Program-made: the position numbers and the translations under genes | The notes under the pieces: generated by a model | The model's input: only the letters and a program-made list of their open reading frames with translations | Databases searched by the model: none | Told to the model about the DNA's origin: nothing | Shown: positions 14,954 through 22,793 of the stretch, in pieces | Layout of the letters: every line of letters begins with the position of its first letter | Position numbering within the stretch: the first letter of the stretch is position 1 | NCBI GenBank assembly: GCA_903898475.1 | Contig: CAIUFU010000049.1 | Location: forward strand, 1 to 23,142 | Source: an uncultured Alphaproteobacteria bacterium | GTDB taxonomy: Bacteria; Pseudomonadota; Alphaproteobacteria; Rickettsiales; UBA1997 | Direction of reading: 5' to 3' | Length of the DNA: 23,142 nt

Positions 14954-16216
14954 ATGAAAAAGATCTTAATCGCTTTATTCGCTTTGAGCTTGGCATCTCA
15001 CGCCAGCGCTGCCGATCTTTACAAAATTGATCCAACTCACGCCAGCATCAATTGGACCGCCAACCACTACGGTTTTTCTAACCAATCTGGAAAAATATCT
15101 GACGTCAGTGGCTCAATAACTTTAGACAACGCTAATCCGCAAAATAGTTCAATCGAGGCGCAAATTGGCGTGGCCTCTTTGGTGACTGGATTAGTCAAAT
15201 TTGACGAACATTTAAAAGGTGTCGATTTTTTGAATGTGGTAAAATTTCCAACTGCCTCATTTAAAAGCACTTCGGTTGCGCCATCAGGCAAAACTTTGGC
15301 TAAAGTTAAGGGTGATTTAACCTTACTTGGCGTCACCAAAAACATCACGCTCGACGTAAAGCTGGTGCGCATTGGCCTTAACCCAATCAATCAAAAAAAG
15401 ACCGCAGGATTTTACGCCACCACTTCAATTAGACGCTCTGATTTTGGTATTGTTTTTGGCGCTCCGGGTGTTTCAGATATTGTCAAAATCGTCATTGATC
15501 TTGAGGCCAATTTTGTTTCTGGAGATAATATTCCTCAAGCTGGCGCCGGACCAATTTTATCGGGATATAATGGCGGAAAAACCTCTCCAACAGTGATTCC
15601 TGAATGGAAAATAATTCCGACAAAAAGCAAATTAGAATTCAAAGGCACGCACGATAAATCAGTGATTGAAGGCTCTTTCAAAAAGTTCGATGGCAAAATT
15701 ATCTTTGATAAAAACCAACTCAGCAAAAGCAAAATCAGCATCGATATTGATACCACCTCGGTTGATATTTCTTACGCCGAAGCAATCAGCACTTTAAACG
15801 GTGCTGCTTGGCTCTCAACAAAAGCCTTCCCAAAAGCAAACTTCACTTCCAACAGAATTATTCTGCTCAGCGATCTTAATTTGAGCAACATGGCGGATTC
15901 AAATTTGAAAAATGTTGACGATGTTCGCTTAAATAATTTGAGCGACTTGCCGGTTGCAGCAAAAGGCGACGTCAATATGAAGCACCTAAAAAAACCAAAT
16001 ACTTTCCGTGCTAACGGCAACTTAACCATCAAAGGCAAAAGCGTTCCCGCCTCAATTGACTTTGTTTTGAACAGTTATTCTCCAACCGAAGCTTCGGCAA
16101 CCGGAAAACTCAAAATCAATCGCAGCTCTTTTGGAGTTGGTGATCGCGACGTAAGAAAAGCCAGCGGCATCCAAGATGAAGTTGAAATAAATTTCACCGT
16201 CAGCGCCGAAAGATAA
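14954..16216 (+). CDS. Secreted protein with two tandem YceI domains
   Basis: The start at 14954 gives a 420-residue protein beginning with a typical Sec signal peptide (MKKILIALFALSLASHASAA, cleavage after ASA). An ATG 29 codons upstream lies inside secB and would bury the signal. Residues about 22-200 and 215-420 are two YceI-like lipocalin-fold domains, each starting with a short strand (YKIDPTHASINW; WKIIPTKSKLEF). Each has the F-P-A-F/FTS strand and a later G-LTIKG or GDLTLLGVTK strand. YceI proteins bind polyprenoid or similar lipids in the periplasm. A single domain is the usual form, so the duplication is notable. The second copy has an extra Asp/Leu/Asn-rich loop of about 30 residues. 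Confidence 0.88.
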   Translation: MKKILIALFALSLASHASAADLYKIDPTHASINWTANHYGFSNQSGKISDVSGSITLDNANPQNSSIEAQIGVASLVTGLVKFDEHLKGVDFLNVVKFPTASFKSTSVAPSGKTLAKVKGDLTLLGVTKNITLDVKLVRIGLNPINQKKTAGFYATTSIRRSDFGIVFGAPGVSDIVKIVIDLEANFVSGDNIPQAGAGPILSGYNGGKTSPTVIPEWKIIPTKSKLEFKGTHDKSVIEGSFKKFDGKIIFDKNQLSKSKISIDIDTTSVDISYAEAISTLNGAAWLSTKAFPKANFTSNRIILLSDLNLSNMADSNLKNVDDVRLNNLSDLPVAAKGDVNMKHLKKPNTFRANGNLTIKGKSVPASIDFVLNSYSPTEASATGKLKINRSSFGVGDRDVRKASGIQDEVEINFTVSAER

Positions 16217-16231
16217 TTTGTTTGCAAGAAC

Positions 16232-16248
16232 TGCAAGCAAAACTTGCA
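16232..16248. other. Small hairpin after the YceI gene
   Basis: TGCAAG (16232-16237) pairs with CTTGCA (16243-16248) around a 5-nt loop, just after the YceI-protein stop. There is no T-run, so a terminator role is uncertain. The motif TTGCAAG recurs several times in this 93-bp gap. Confidence 0.3.
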
Positions 16249-16309
16249 AAACTGCATTTGCCTTCTAACTTGCCGCGCTCCTTGCAGGATAAGAATAATC
16301 AATACATAC

Positions 16310-16401
16310 GGAGAGGTGGCCGAGCGGCTGAAGGCACCTTCCTGCTAAGAAGGTATACGGGTAAAACTGTATCAAGGGTTCGAATCCCTTCCTCTCCGCC
16401 A
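16310..16401 (+). tRNA. tRNA-Ser (anticodon GCU)
   Basis: A class II tRNA with a long variable arm. The acceptor stem pairs GGAGAGG (16310-16316) with CCTCTCC (16391-16397). The anticodon stem CCTTC/GAAGG encloses CTGCTAA, with anticodon GCT at 16344-16346. The T-arm GGGTTCGAATCCC is followed by discriminator G and an encoded CCA (16399-16401). An integrase gene lies directly downstream, so the 3' half of this gene is the likely chromosomal attachment site of the element to its right. Confidence 0.95.
16382..16401. other. Probable left attachment site at the tRNA-Ser 3' end
   Basis: P4-type integrases usually recombine within the 3' part of a tRNA gene and restore it. The tRNA is intact here and the element begins right after it. 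The exact crossover is not visible because the matching right-end copy is not in the window, so these bounds are approximate. Confidence 0.45.
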
Positions 16402-16512
16402 GATTTCTATCTCAAGAAATCCAATAATGTCTGATAGCAGCAGACAAATAAAGGCTTCAAGTCAGGTTGAAGTCCGAAGTAGTCCAAAAAAGGACATTGA
16501 CATCCTATCATT

Positions 16513-16576
16513 TTTGGGGAAACATTTGGGGAAACAAATCTTATTTCCCTGACCTCGAAAAATAATGTTTCCCAAA
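16513..16576. repeat. Tandem 12-bp repeats plus an inverted partial copy, likely integrase arm sites
   Basis: TTTGGGGAAACA occurs twice back to back (16513-16524 and 16525-16536). An inverted near-copy, TGTTTCCCAAA, lies at 16566-16576 across the start of the first element gene. Short G-rich direct repeats between att core and int are the usual arm-type binding sites of tRNA-targeting tyrosine integrases. The repeats are seen directly; the binding role is inference. Confidence 0.6.
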
Positions 16577-17047
16577 AAATATCTCACCGACCAACAGCTT
16601 CTTGCACTCAAACCAAAGTCTAAACCCTACAAGATTAGCATGGGAAGATCGCTTCTTATTCTAATAAATCCGAATGGAGGCCTTTATTGGCGCTTTCGCT
16701 ATCGTTTTGTTGGTAAAGAAAAAAGTCTTTCAATTGGCACCTACCCTAGAATTTCAATAGTTGCCGCACATGATGCCGCTGATGAAGCAAGAGAATTATT
16801 AAAACAAGGTATTGATCCATCTACATTCAAACGCGAAATAAAACGAGAAAGCAAAGAAGAAGAAAAAAGAAAATTAAAAGAAGCGCGAGCGATTAAACCT
16901 TTAAAGACAGCTTTTAGTCTTAACCTCGCAACTGATGGCGGGCTTGTTATAACCAGAATTGATAAAACTTTTTCTCTCACTCCTTCACAAACCAACGCTT
17001 TGAAATCATTCCTACATATTGAACAACAGGAGGCCTTAGATGAGTAG
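16565..17047 (+). CDS. Stand-alone arm-type DNA-binding protein related to the integrase N-terminus
   Basis: The 160-residue product has an N-terminal DUF4102-like arm-binding domain (about residues 10-90). It closely parallels the N-terminus of the next gene: INPNGGLYWRFRYRFVGKE against VNPKGGKYWRLKYRFAGKE, then SIGTYPRISI and QGIDPST against LGVYPEVSL and EGIDPSQ. It then diverges into a charged helix and an unrelated C-terminus (about 115-160), and has no catalytic domain. It is not just a truncated integrase, because the C-terminal part is new and the gene ends normally. Its stop overlaps the integrase start by 8 bp, which suggests coupled expression. It may compete for or organise arm sites, as an architectural factor or excisionase would. 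The function is not known to me. Confidence 0.7.
   Translation: MFPKKYLTDQQLLALKPKSKPYKISMGRSLLILINPNGGLYWRFRYRFVGKEKSLSIGTYPRISIVAAHDAADEARELLKQGIDPSTFKREIKRESKEEEKRKLKEARAIKPLKTAFSLNLATDGGLVITRIDKTFSLTPSQTNALKSFLHIEQQEALDE
17028..17033 (+). promoter_or_regulatory. Ribosome binding site of the integrase
   Basis: AGGAGG lies 6 nt before the ATG at 17040, inside the end of the preceding gene. Strong Shine-Dalgarno sequences are otherwise rare in this window, so it supports the 17040 start. Confidence 0.75.
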
Positions 17048-18227
17048 CGGATTGAATGATGTAAAAGTTAAGAACCTAAAACCAAAAGATAAAATTTTTC
17101 GCGTTTTTGATGAGAAAGGACTTTATTTGGAAGTGAACCCGAAAGGCGGAAAATATTGGAGGCTTAAATATCGCTTTGCTGGAAAAGAAGGCCGTTTAGC
17201 TCTTGGAGTTTATCCTGAAGTATCACTCAAAGAAGCGCGAGATAAAAGAGACGCTGCACGCAAACAAGTCAGCGAGGGAATTGATCCATCACAAGAAAAA
17301 AAATTAACCAAACTCACACGCGAAATTAATTCGCAAAACTCATTCGAAGCAATCGCGCGTGAATGGCATAAAAAACAAGAAAGCCGCCTTACTGAGCGAC
17401 ATAGCAAATATGTTTTGAGAAGATTAGAAGCTGACGTTTTTCCTAATATTGGTTCACGCCCGATTAATCAAATCACCGCACCAGAATTACTTGCCACAAT
17501 TCAAAAAATCGAAAAGCGTGGTGCGCTCGATATTTCGCATCGCGCACTACAAACCAGCGGACAAATCTTTCGTTACGCAATTGCAACTGGCAGAGCACAA
17601 CATGATGTTACAGCGGGATTGAGAGGCGCATTAACTCCTCGAAAAAAACAAAATTATTCGCGCTTACAAGAAGATGAGATTCCAGAATTTTTGGATAAAT
17701 TAGAAAAATATGAGGGCGATTTACAAACCAAACTTGCATTGAAATTGGTAATGCTAACCTTCGTTAGAACTGGCGAATTGCGTGGTGCGAAGTGGGAAGA
17801 AATAGATTTTGAAACTAAAGAATGGCACGTTCCTTTAGAAAGAATGAAGATGAGAGAAAAACACATTGTGCCACTCTCAAAGCAAGCTCTACATATCTTA
17901 AAGCAAATCAGAGCCATGCACAACAACAAAGAATTTGTTTTTCCGAGCTATACGAATCCGAATAAAACTATCAGCGAAAATACAATGCTTTATGCAATGT
18001 ATCGAATGGGCTATCATTCGAGAGCGACAGTTCATGGCTTTCGCGGCACTGCGTCAACAATCTTAAATGAAAATAATTTCCGCCCTGATGTTATTGAGAA
18101 GCAACTTTCTCATGGCGAAAGAGACAAAGTTAGAGCCTCTTACAATCACGCTCAATATTTGCCAGAACGAAGAAAAATGATGCAATGGTGGGCGGATTAT
18201 TTGGATAAATTGGCAGCAGTAAAATAA
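17040..18227 (+). CDS. int: P4-type tyrosine integrase
   Basis: A 395-residue site-specific recombinase for integration and excision at tRNA-Ser. The N-terminal arm-binding domain (about 1-90) carries the YWRLKYRFAGKE and LALGVYPEVSL motifs, followed by the SAM-like core-binding domain (about 100-190) and the catalytic domain (about 205-385). Catalytic residues can all be placed: Arg243 in FVRTGELRGAKW, His332 and Arg335 in VHGFRGTAST, His358 in QLSHGE, and nucleophile Tyr368 in ASYNHAQYLPER. The gene appears intact and of normal length. It is oriented away from the tRNA and preceded by its paralogous arm-domain gene. Confidence 0.95.
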   Translation: MSSGLNDVKVKNLKPKDKIFRVFDEKGLYLEVNPKGGKYWRLKYRFAGKEGRLALGVYPEVSLKEARDKRDAARKQVSEGIDPSQEKKLTKLTREINSQNSFEAIAREWHKKQESRLTERHSKYVLRRLEADVFPNIGSRPINQITAPELLATIQKIEKRGALDISHRALQTSGQIFRYAIATGRAQHDVTAGLRGALTPRKKQNYSRLQEDEIPEFLDKLEKYEGDLQTKLALKLVMLTFVRTGELRGAKWEEIDFETKEWHVPLERMKMREKHIVPLSKQALHILKQIRAMHNNKEFVFPSYTNPNKTISENTMLYAMYRMGYHSRATVHGFRGTASTILNENNFRPDVIEKQLSHGERDKVRASYNHAQYLPERRKMMQWWADYLDKLAAVK

Positions 18228-18283
18228 CGCTAATCAAAAATATTTTGTAATTGTTAAGCTTTTAGTTGACGGTTAATTATAGT

Positions 18284-18303
18284 TGTTTAGTTTTTACTAA
18301 ACA
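18284..18303. promoter_or_regulatory. Inverted repeat between int and alpA, possible operator
   Basis: TGTTTAGT (18284-18291) pairs with ACTAAACA (18296-18303) around TTTT. It lies in the 111-bp AT-rich gap 35 bp before the AlpA-type gene. Its position suits an operator for a small regulator of the element, or a weak terminator of int. Confidence 0.4.
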
Positions 18304-18338
18304 CCATTAAATAATATCAACATCAACTAAAACTTAAT

Positions 18339-18581
18339 ATGCAAAATCAATGCTCTCTTCCTGAAACTGGCTATCTAAGGATTTCGCACATAATTGGTAA
18401 TAACAAAATTAACCCACCAATTCCCGCAATAATTCCTGTTGGTAAATCAACTTGGTGGCAAGGTGTTAAAGATGGTCGTTTTCCAAAACCTATAAAATTA
18501 GGCGCAAGAACTACCGCTTGGAGAGTCGAGGACATCAAAGCTTTAATTATAAATTACACTTACCAAAACTCGAACCACTAA
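18339..18581 (+). CDS. AlpA-family excisionase/transcriptional regulator
   Basis: An 80-residue protein of the AlpA/MerR-like winged-helix type. The pattern is the family's: GYLRISHIIG, then PVGKSTWWQGVKDGRFPKPIKLG with the recognition helix, then RTTAWRVEDIKALI. AlpA-type proteins of P4-like elements activate int transcription or act as excisionases. It lies directly after the integrase and before the XRE repressor. The N-terminal 14 residues contain no unusual feature. The start ATG at 18339 is the only one giving a complete domain. Confidence 0.85.
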   Translation: MQNQCSLPETGYLRISHIIGNNKINPPIPAIIPVGKSTWWQGVKDGRFPKPIKLGARTTAWRVEDIKALIINYTYQNSNH

Positions 18582-18648
18582 ATAAGTTGCTAAATTGTCT
18601 TAATGCCGTTAATTATTAAGTTAACATTACAAACATTAGCGATTAATT

Positions 18649-19002
18649 ATGCCTAAAAAAGACACAAAAAATAATAACCTAAAATTCGGTGAATTTGTTA
18701 GAAAAACCCGGCTCGAATTAAATATCGGTCTTCGCGATTTTTCCAGACAAGTTGGCGTTAGTGCCGCTTATATCAGCAAAATGGAGATGGATGAATTCTC
18801 TCCTCCCAAAGAAGAAAACATCAAGAAAATGGCAAAGATATTAAAAGTTGATGAGGATAAATTGCTCTCAATGGCTGATAAAATTTCTTCTGATATTAAA
18901 GAAATCATTAACGACAAACCGGATTTATATGCTGCTTTCCTTAGAAAAGCCAAACCCAAAGATGTAGAAAAATATCTAAAAGACCTCAATAAAAATGGTT
19001 AA
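18649..19002 (+). CDS. XRE-family helix-turn-helix regulator
   Basis: A 117-residue protein with an N-terminal Cro/CI-type helix-turn-helix (about residues 12-68: KTRLELNIGLRDFSRQVGVSAAYISKMEMDEFSPPKEENIKKMAKIL in overview). The recognition helix lies at SAAYISKME. The C-terminal 50 residues are charged and helical. It overlaps the following ImmA-type gene by 8 bp. In ICEBs1-type systems the ImmA protease cleaves such a repressor to induce excision and transfer. The 67-bp region upstream contains short AT-rich inverted repeats (CTTAAT/ATTAAG at 18599-18620) that could be an autoregulatory operator, at low confidence. Confidence 0.88.
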   Translation: MPKKDTKNNNLKFGEFVRKTRLELNIGLRDFSRQVGVSAAYISKMEMDEFSPPKEENIKKMAKILKVDEDKLLSMADKISSDIKEIINDKPDLYAAFLRKAKPKDVEKYLKDLNKNG

Positions 19003-19582
19003 GGGCGTTAGATTTATTCCCGAAGAAAAAATTGAAGAAAAAGCAATTACGCTTTTAGAAAAAGCTGAAAAACAAGGAATTTACCAATTTAAAAGCTGCA
19101 CCCCAATTGATCTAATCGCTGAAAAAACTCTCAAATTACAAATCAAATTCGCCAATTTAAATGAAGATTTAGAAGGAGTTTTAGGCGCGCTTGATATCAG
19201 CAATAAAACAATTTGGATAGATAACAGTTTAAGCGATGATGACAATTTCACTTTGATGAGCCGCTGCAATTTCACCATCGCCCATGAATTTGGTCACTAC
19301 ATTCTTCACAAAAAATTATATAATGAAGAAAACATCCAGCTTTATCACTATGGCGATAATCAAACTAACGCCATAAAAAATATGGAAACTCAGGCTGATC
19401 GTTTCGCCTCTTATCTTTTAATGCCAACCATTCCATTGATGAGAAAACTAAGCTCCATCAATCAAAACCAACCATTTGAAAAAACGCTTTTTGAATTAAC
19501 TAGATTTTTCAAAGTATCAAAAGAAGCGATGGTAATCAGGCTTAAAAAATTGGGGTTGGTAGATCCTAGTTATAAGCAGTAA
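18995..19582 (+). CDS. ImmA/IrrE-family metallopeptidase
   Basis: A 195-residue zinc peptidase. The active-site helix is IAHEFGHYILH with His97, Glu98 and His101, and the likely third ligand, Glu131, is in METQADRFASYLLMP. A C-terminal helical part (about 160-195) ends the protein. Members cleave a partner XRE repressor and so lift repression of a mobile element or stress regulon. The 8-bp overlap with the XRE gene matches this pairing. Length is typical of the ImmA/COG2856 group. Which signal triggers it cannot be told from sequence. Confidence 0.9.
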   Translation: MVKGVRFIPEEKIEEKAITLLEKAEKQGIYQFKSCTPIDLIAEKTLKLQIKFANLNEDLEGVLGALDISNKTIWIDNSLSDDDNFTLMSRCNFTIAHEFGHYILHKKLYNEENIQLYHYGDNQTNAIKNMETQADRFASYLLMPTIPLMRKLSSINQNQPFEKTLFELTRFFKVSKEAMVIRLKKLGLVDPSYKQ

Positions 19583-19980
19583 TTAGCAAAATTTTGTAGT
19601 AAAATTGAAAGCAACCTTCCCAGAAAAATTACTACCCTTTCCACCAAAGAATATCCCTGTTTTTGTCAGCAAAAATAACTAACGCCATACCTTCCGATAT
19701 TAATTTCTTTTTACTCCAAAATTGATTTTGATAAATAAAAATTAGCTCCAAGTAATACGGCAAAGCCGAAAAAATTTACACACCCAACGCACCTTTTTAA
19801 GGTGATCTTATTTTCTAATTCAATCCAGCAAATTCAAGGCTCTAAGCCAGCCTGTCATTGACAGGCAAACCACAGCTGCTCTTTGACCGCCAATGACAGT
19901 CATCAAAATTAAAAATGGTTTGTAGCTAGTATTTGCAAGGATTGCGGGCGGCAGTCAATTGGCTGGCATTTGGCAGAAGT
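19583..19980. other. Non-coding gap with competing hairpins between immA-like and relaxase genes
   Basis: I see no credible gene here. Structures are CACCTT-ttt-AAGGTG (19790-19804), GCCTGTCA-t-TGACAGGC (19850-19866), and an alternative 9-bp pairing of CTGTCATTG (19852-19860) with CAATGACAG (19891-19899). The genes on either side converge here, so a bidirectional terminator is likely. A transfer-related site is possible but unsupported, since for a relaxase on the minus strand oriT would more usually lie upstream, beyond 23114. Confidence 0.5.
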
Positions 19981-22791
19981 TTACAGGTTAAAATCCATTT
20001 CTTTGTCATGAGATTTTGGTTGTATTTGATGGTGAATTTGTGATTGGTTTTGGTGGTAATTATCGATTTGATTTTGATGTTGCTCGTTAATTTTTTGATT
20101 CTTCTGCTGATGAGTTTTTATATTTTGATGTTCTTTAGCACTAATATCAAACCCACTATCTTTTTTAAGCTGGTTAATCGCATTGGCTTTGTTGTCGGTA
20201 ATAATAATCGCCTTTTCTTTGGCTCGCGATATTTCTACATAAAAATTCTTTTGATTAGTCAGGTTTTTTCTGGTACTATCAACTATGGCAATGATGTTAT
20301 TGCAAGTTAAGCCTTGTGATTTGTGAGTGGTGATGGCGTAGGAATGGTCAAGATGTTTACTGATGTTGGAATTGCGATTTAGGTTGATTTTTCTGCCCTC
20401 ATCAAGAGTGACGGATATTTTACTGTCATCAATATGGTCAATTATTCCTTGGCTAGAATTAAGAATTTTTAGCTCATCAATGCTTCTGGTAAAAGCAATT
20501 TTATCGCCTTCTTTAAAATTTCTGCTTTTTGGCGCGAATGCTTCAAAATAAATTTTATCAGATTTGCCTTTGATTTTGTCAGGGTTGAAGGCGGTCATTT
20601 TATTGTTTGTGAGATTCTTCACAACTAACTGATTGGTTTTGGTTTCAATATTGATGATCTGGCAATAATCATTCTTTTTGATATTCAGATAATCGCGGTT
20701 TTTGCCCCAGAGCAAAATATTGCCCTTTTCAAAATTCTGGCTTCTGGTTTTTTGCAGTTCAGTTAAGTTGGTGTTTTCGTAAATAGTGTGCGGTTTTTGA
20801 TTTACTCTGTCTTGGTTTAGCAAATCGCTAATCATTTGGTTAATTTTAATGCGGTCTTCATTGGCAGGCGCAATAATTAAAGTGGATTTTCTTTGCGCTT
20901 TGGATAGCGACATAAATTCATCAACCACTTTGCCGATAATTTCTTCTCTGGTTTCTTTGATGTTGATTTCAATTTTTTCAAAAGCTTTGGCAATATCTTG
21001 ATTGATGGTGTCATAAATTGCAGATTTAAGATTGTTGTTATTTTGCCTGATAATTTCTGTCATTTGGGCGGTTTGCATTCCGTTTTGTTGCAGTAAATTA
21101 AAAGGAATGCCAGCTTCAACAGAAGGAAGCTGATTTTTATCACCAACCAAAACCAACCTAAAATTAAGCTCTTTAGAAATTGTTAAAAGATGATGCATTT
21201 GATGGCTAGAAACCATACTCGCTTCGTCTACCACAACAATTTTATCTTTAAATTCTCTTGCCATAATTTCTTTGCCTTTTGGGGTTCCTCTGCCCTTAGC
21301 AACGCCGTCATATTGATTAAGAAATTTTTGTAAGGTGATTGATTTAATGCCAGATTCTTGTTCTAAATTTTTGGTGGCAACTCCAGTTGGTGATAGACCA
21401 ATAAAATTATAATCCTGTTTTTTGATAATTTGATTAGCACATTTAAGCATAAATGTTTTGCCAACTCCAGCGTAGCCTTGAATGCCAATAACTCGATCTT
21501 TGCTGGTTAATATCAGCTCAACTGATTGCTTTTGCCCCAAATTAAGTTCTGATAAAAATTCAGAATATTTTTTAACATCCTCAATTACTGGCTCTTGATG
21601 GCTCTTGCCATCTTGCATTATTTTTATGATGTTTAGCTCTTGATTCAGCAATGCTTTGGTGGTGAAGCTATCTGGAAATTGGTGATTTTTGTTAGGCAAT
21701 AATTCTTTGTTTTTAATTAAGTGATTAATTTGCTGATTAATGTCAGCAATCCTCACTTGCGAAAGTTTGTCATTAAGAGCAGTGATAATTAATTCCTGTT
21801 TGCTAAAAACTGTGTTTCTTGTTTGTAGGTGCAAAATAGCGTAATTAATCGCTTCTTTGGCAATATCGTGATTGGGTTTTTGTGGCTCGGAAATTATTTG
21901 GCTTGGTTGTGGTAAAATAATTTGATGGGATAATTTTTGTTGGTGATAAAAATTATCTAACTTTTCTTGCCAAATGGCTTTTAGATTTTCTGATTTCTGC
22001 TTTTTGCTTCTTGTGATTAAAGTTGCTTGTTCTAGCTGTTTCTGGGTGGCGTTTTCTCCCGCTTTTTGTTTTATTTCTTTTGATCTGGTGCTGAATATTT
22101 CAATTAGCTCAGGGTTAACATTTTTTAATTCAAAAACTGCGTCATTTCTTTTGGCAATAATTTCATAACCTAACTGCTTAAGCTGATAAGCTAATTCACT
22201 TCTATAAATTGCCCCGATAAGTTTTTTGTTGTTATAAATGTCATCAAAAAACACTGATTTCCATTTATTGTTATCATCCATTGTTGCATTGGCGATAATG
22301 CAATGAGTGTGAAGTTGCGGATCAAGATTTCTGCTGGTGTGATGTTCAAAAGTTGCGGCAATTAAGTTGTTGGTGGCAATTGCGTTGGTAATTCCTAATT
22401 TTTTAATTCTGGTTTTTATGTAGCTCTTTTCAATTTCATCTAGAGTTGCTTTAACAGCGATATTGTGGGCTTCGATTAATTTTTTATCATTATAGACAAG
22501 CGCCATAATTGAAACTGATTTTGGCGCAGAAAAAGTTAAATCTCTTCCTGAATCGTGAACTAAATCACCATCTTTAATTAAACCGATTTGTTTGCCATTT
22601 GGCAAATTTCCAGCAAGAATTTTTTGAAATGTTTTTGCCTCAACTTCACCTTCGAGCAATAAATTTTCAGCTCCCTTGCCATACCAACCGCTTAATTTTT
22701 GATGGCTTGGATCATCTTTTGCATAATAATCATCTTTAGCAAAATAATGTGACGCACCTTTGGAATTCTTAATTTTGCTAACCGAGAGCAT
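19981..22791 (-). CDS. MOBF-type conjugative relaxase-helicase (TrwC/TraI/TraA-like)
   Basis: A 936-residue protein that should nick one strand at oriT and unwind it for conjugative transfer. The N-terminal TrwC relaxase domain (about 1-290) has candidate catalytic tyrosines at 16, 22 and 23, and the metal-binding His triad in FEHHTSRNLDPQLHTHCI (His150 or 151, His161, His163). The RecD-like helicase follows, with Walker A GYAGVGKT (438-446), Walker B VVVDEAS (Asp522, Glu523), motif III VLVGDKNQLPS, and a C-terminal motif THKSQGL with YVEISRAK. Residues from about 885 to the end are rich in Gln, Asn and His and look disordered. Length is near that of TrwC. The gene lies 2 bp after a ribbon-helix-helix gene and points toward the integrase side. 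Confidence 0.93.
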   Translation of the reverse strand: MLSVSKIKNSKGASHYFAKDDYYAKDDPSHQKLSGWYGKGAENLLLEGEVEAKTFQKILAGNLPNGKQIGLIKDGDLVHDSGRDLTFSAPKSVSIMALVYNDKKLIEAHNIAVKATLDEIEKSYIKTRIKKLGITNAIATNNLIAATFEHHTSRNLDPQLHTHCIIANATMDDNNKWKSVFFDDIYNNKKLIGAIYRSELAYQLKQLGYEIIAKRNDAVFELKNVNPELIEIFSTRSKEIKQKAGENATQKQLEQATLITRSKKQKSENLKAIWQEKLDNFYHQQKLSHQIILPQPSQIISEPQKPNHDIAKEAINYAILHLQTRNTVFSKQELIITALNDKLSQVRIADINQQINHLIKNKELLPNKNHQFPDSFTTKALLNQELNIIKIMQDGKSHQEPVIEDVKKYSEFLSELNLGQKQSVELILTSKDRVIGIQGYAGVGKTFMLKCANQIIKKQDYNFIGLSPTGVATKNLEQESGIKSITLQKFLNQYDGVAKGRGTPKGKEIMAREFKDKIVVVDEASMVSSHQMHHLLTISKELNFRLVLVGDKNQLPSVEAGIPFNLLQQNGMQTAQMTEIIRQNNNNLKSAIYDTINQDIAKAFEKIEINIKETREEIIGKVVDEFMSLSKAQRKSTLIIAPANEDRIKINQMISDLLNQDRVNQKPHTIYENTNLTELQKTRSQNFEKGNILLWGKNRDYLNIKKNDYCQIINIETKTNQLVVKNLTNNKMTAFNPDKIKGKSDKIYFEAFAPKSRNFKEGDKIAFTRSIDELKILNSSQGIIDHIDDSKISVTLDEGRKINLNRNSNISKHLDHSYAITTHKSQGLTCNNIIAIVDSTRKNLTNQKNFYVEISRAKEKAIIITDNKANAINQLKKDSGFDISAKEHQNIKTHQQKNQKINEQHQNQIDNYHQNQSQIHHQIQPKSHDKEMDFNL

Positions 22792-22793
22792 AG

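Noticed and set aside
16222..16434. Open frame spanning tRNA-Ser
   Set aside because: It reads through a structural RNA gene and is not credible as a protein.
16513..16536. Possible start of a CRISPR array
   Set aside because: Only two directly adjoining 12-bp copies with no spacers; better explained as integrase arm sites.
16427..16552. 42-codon frame between tRNA-Ser and the arm-domain gene
   Set aside because: It runs through the TTTGGGGAAACA repeats, has no ribosome binding site and no recognisable product; likely chance.
19981..22791. Chromosomal RecD-type helicase instead of a relaxase
   Set aside because: The N-terminal TrwC domain with the His triad and tyrosines, and the adjacent ribbon-helix-helix gene, show it is a MOBF relaxase.
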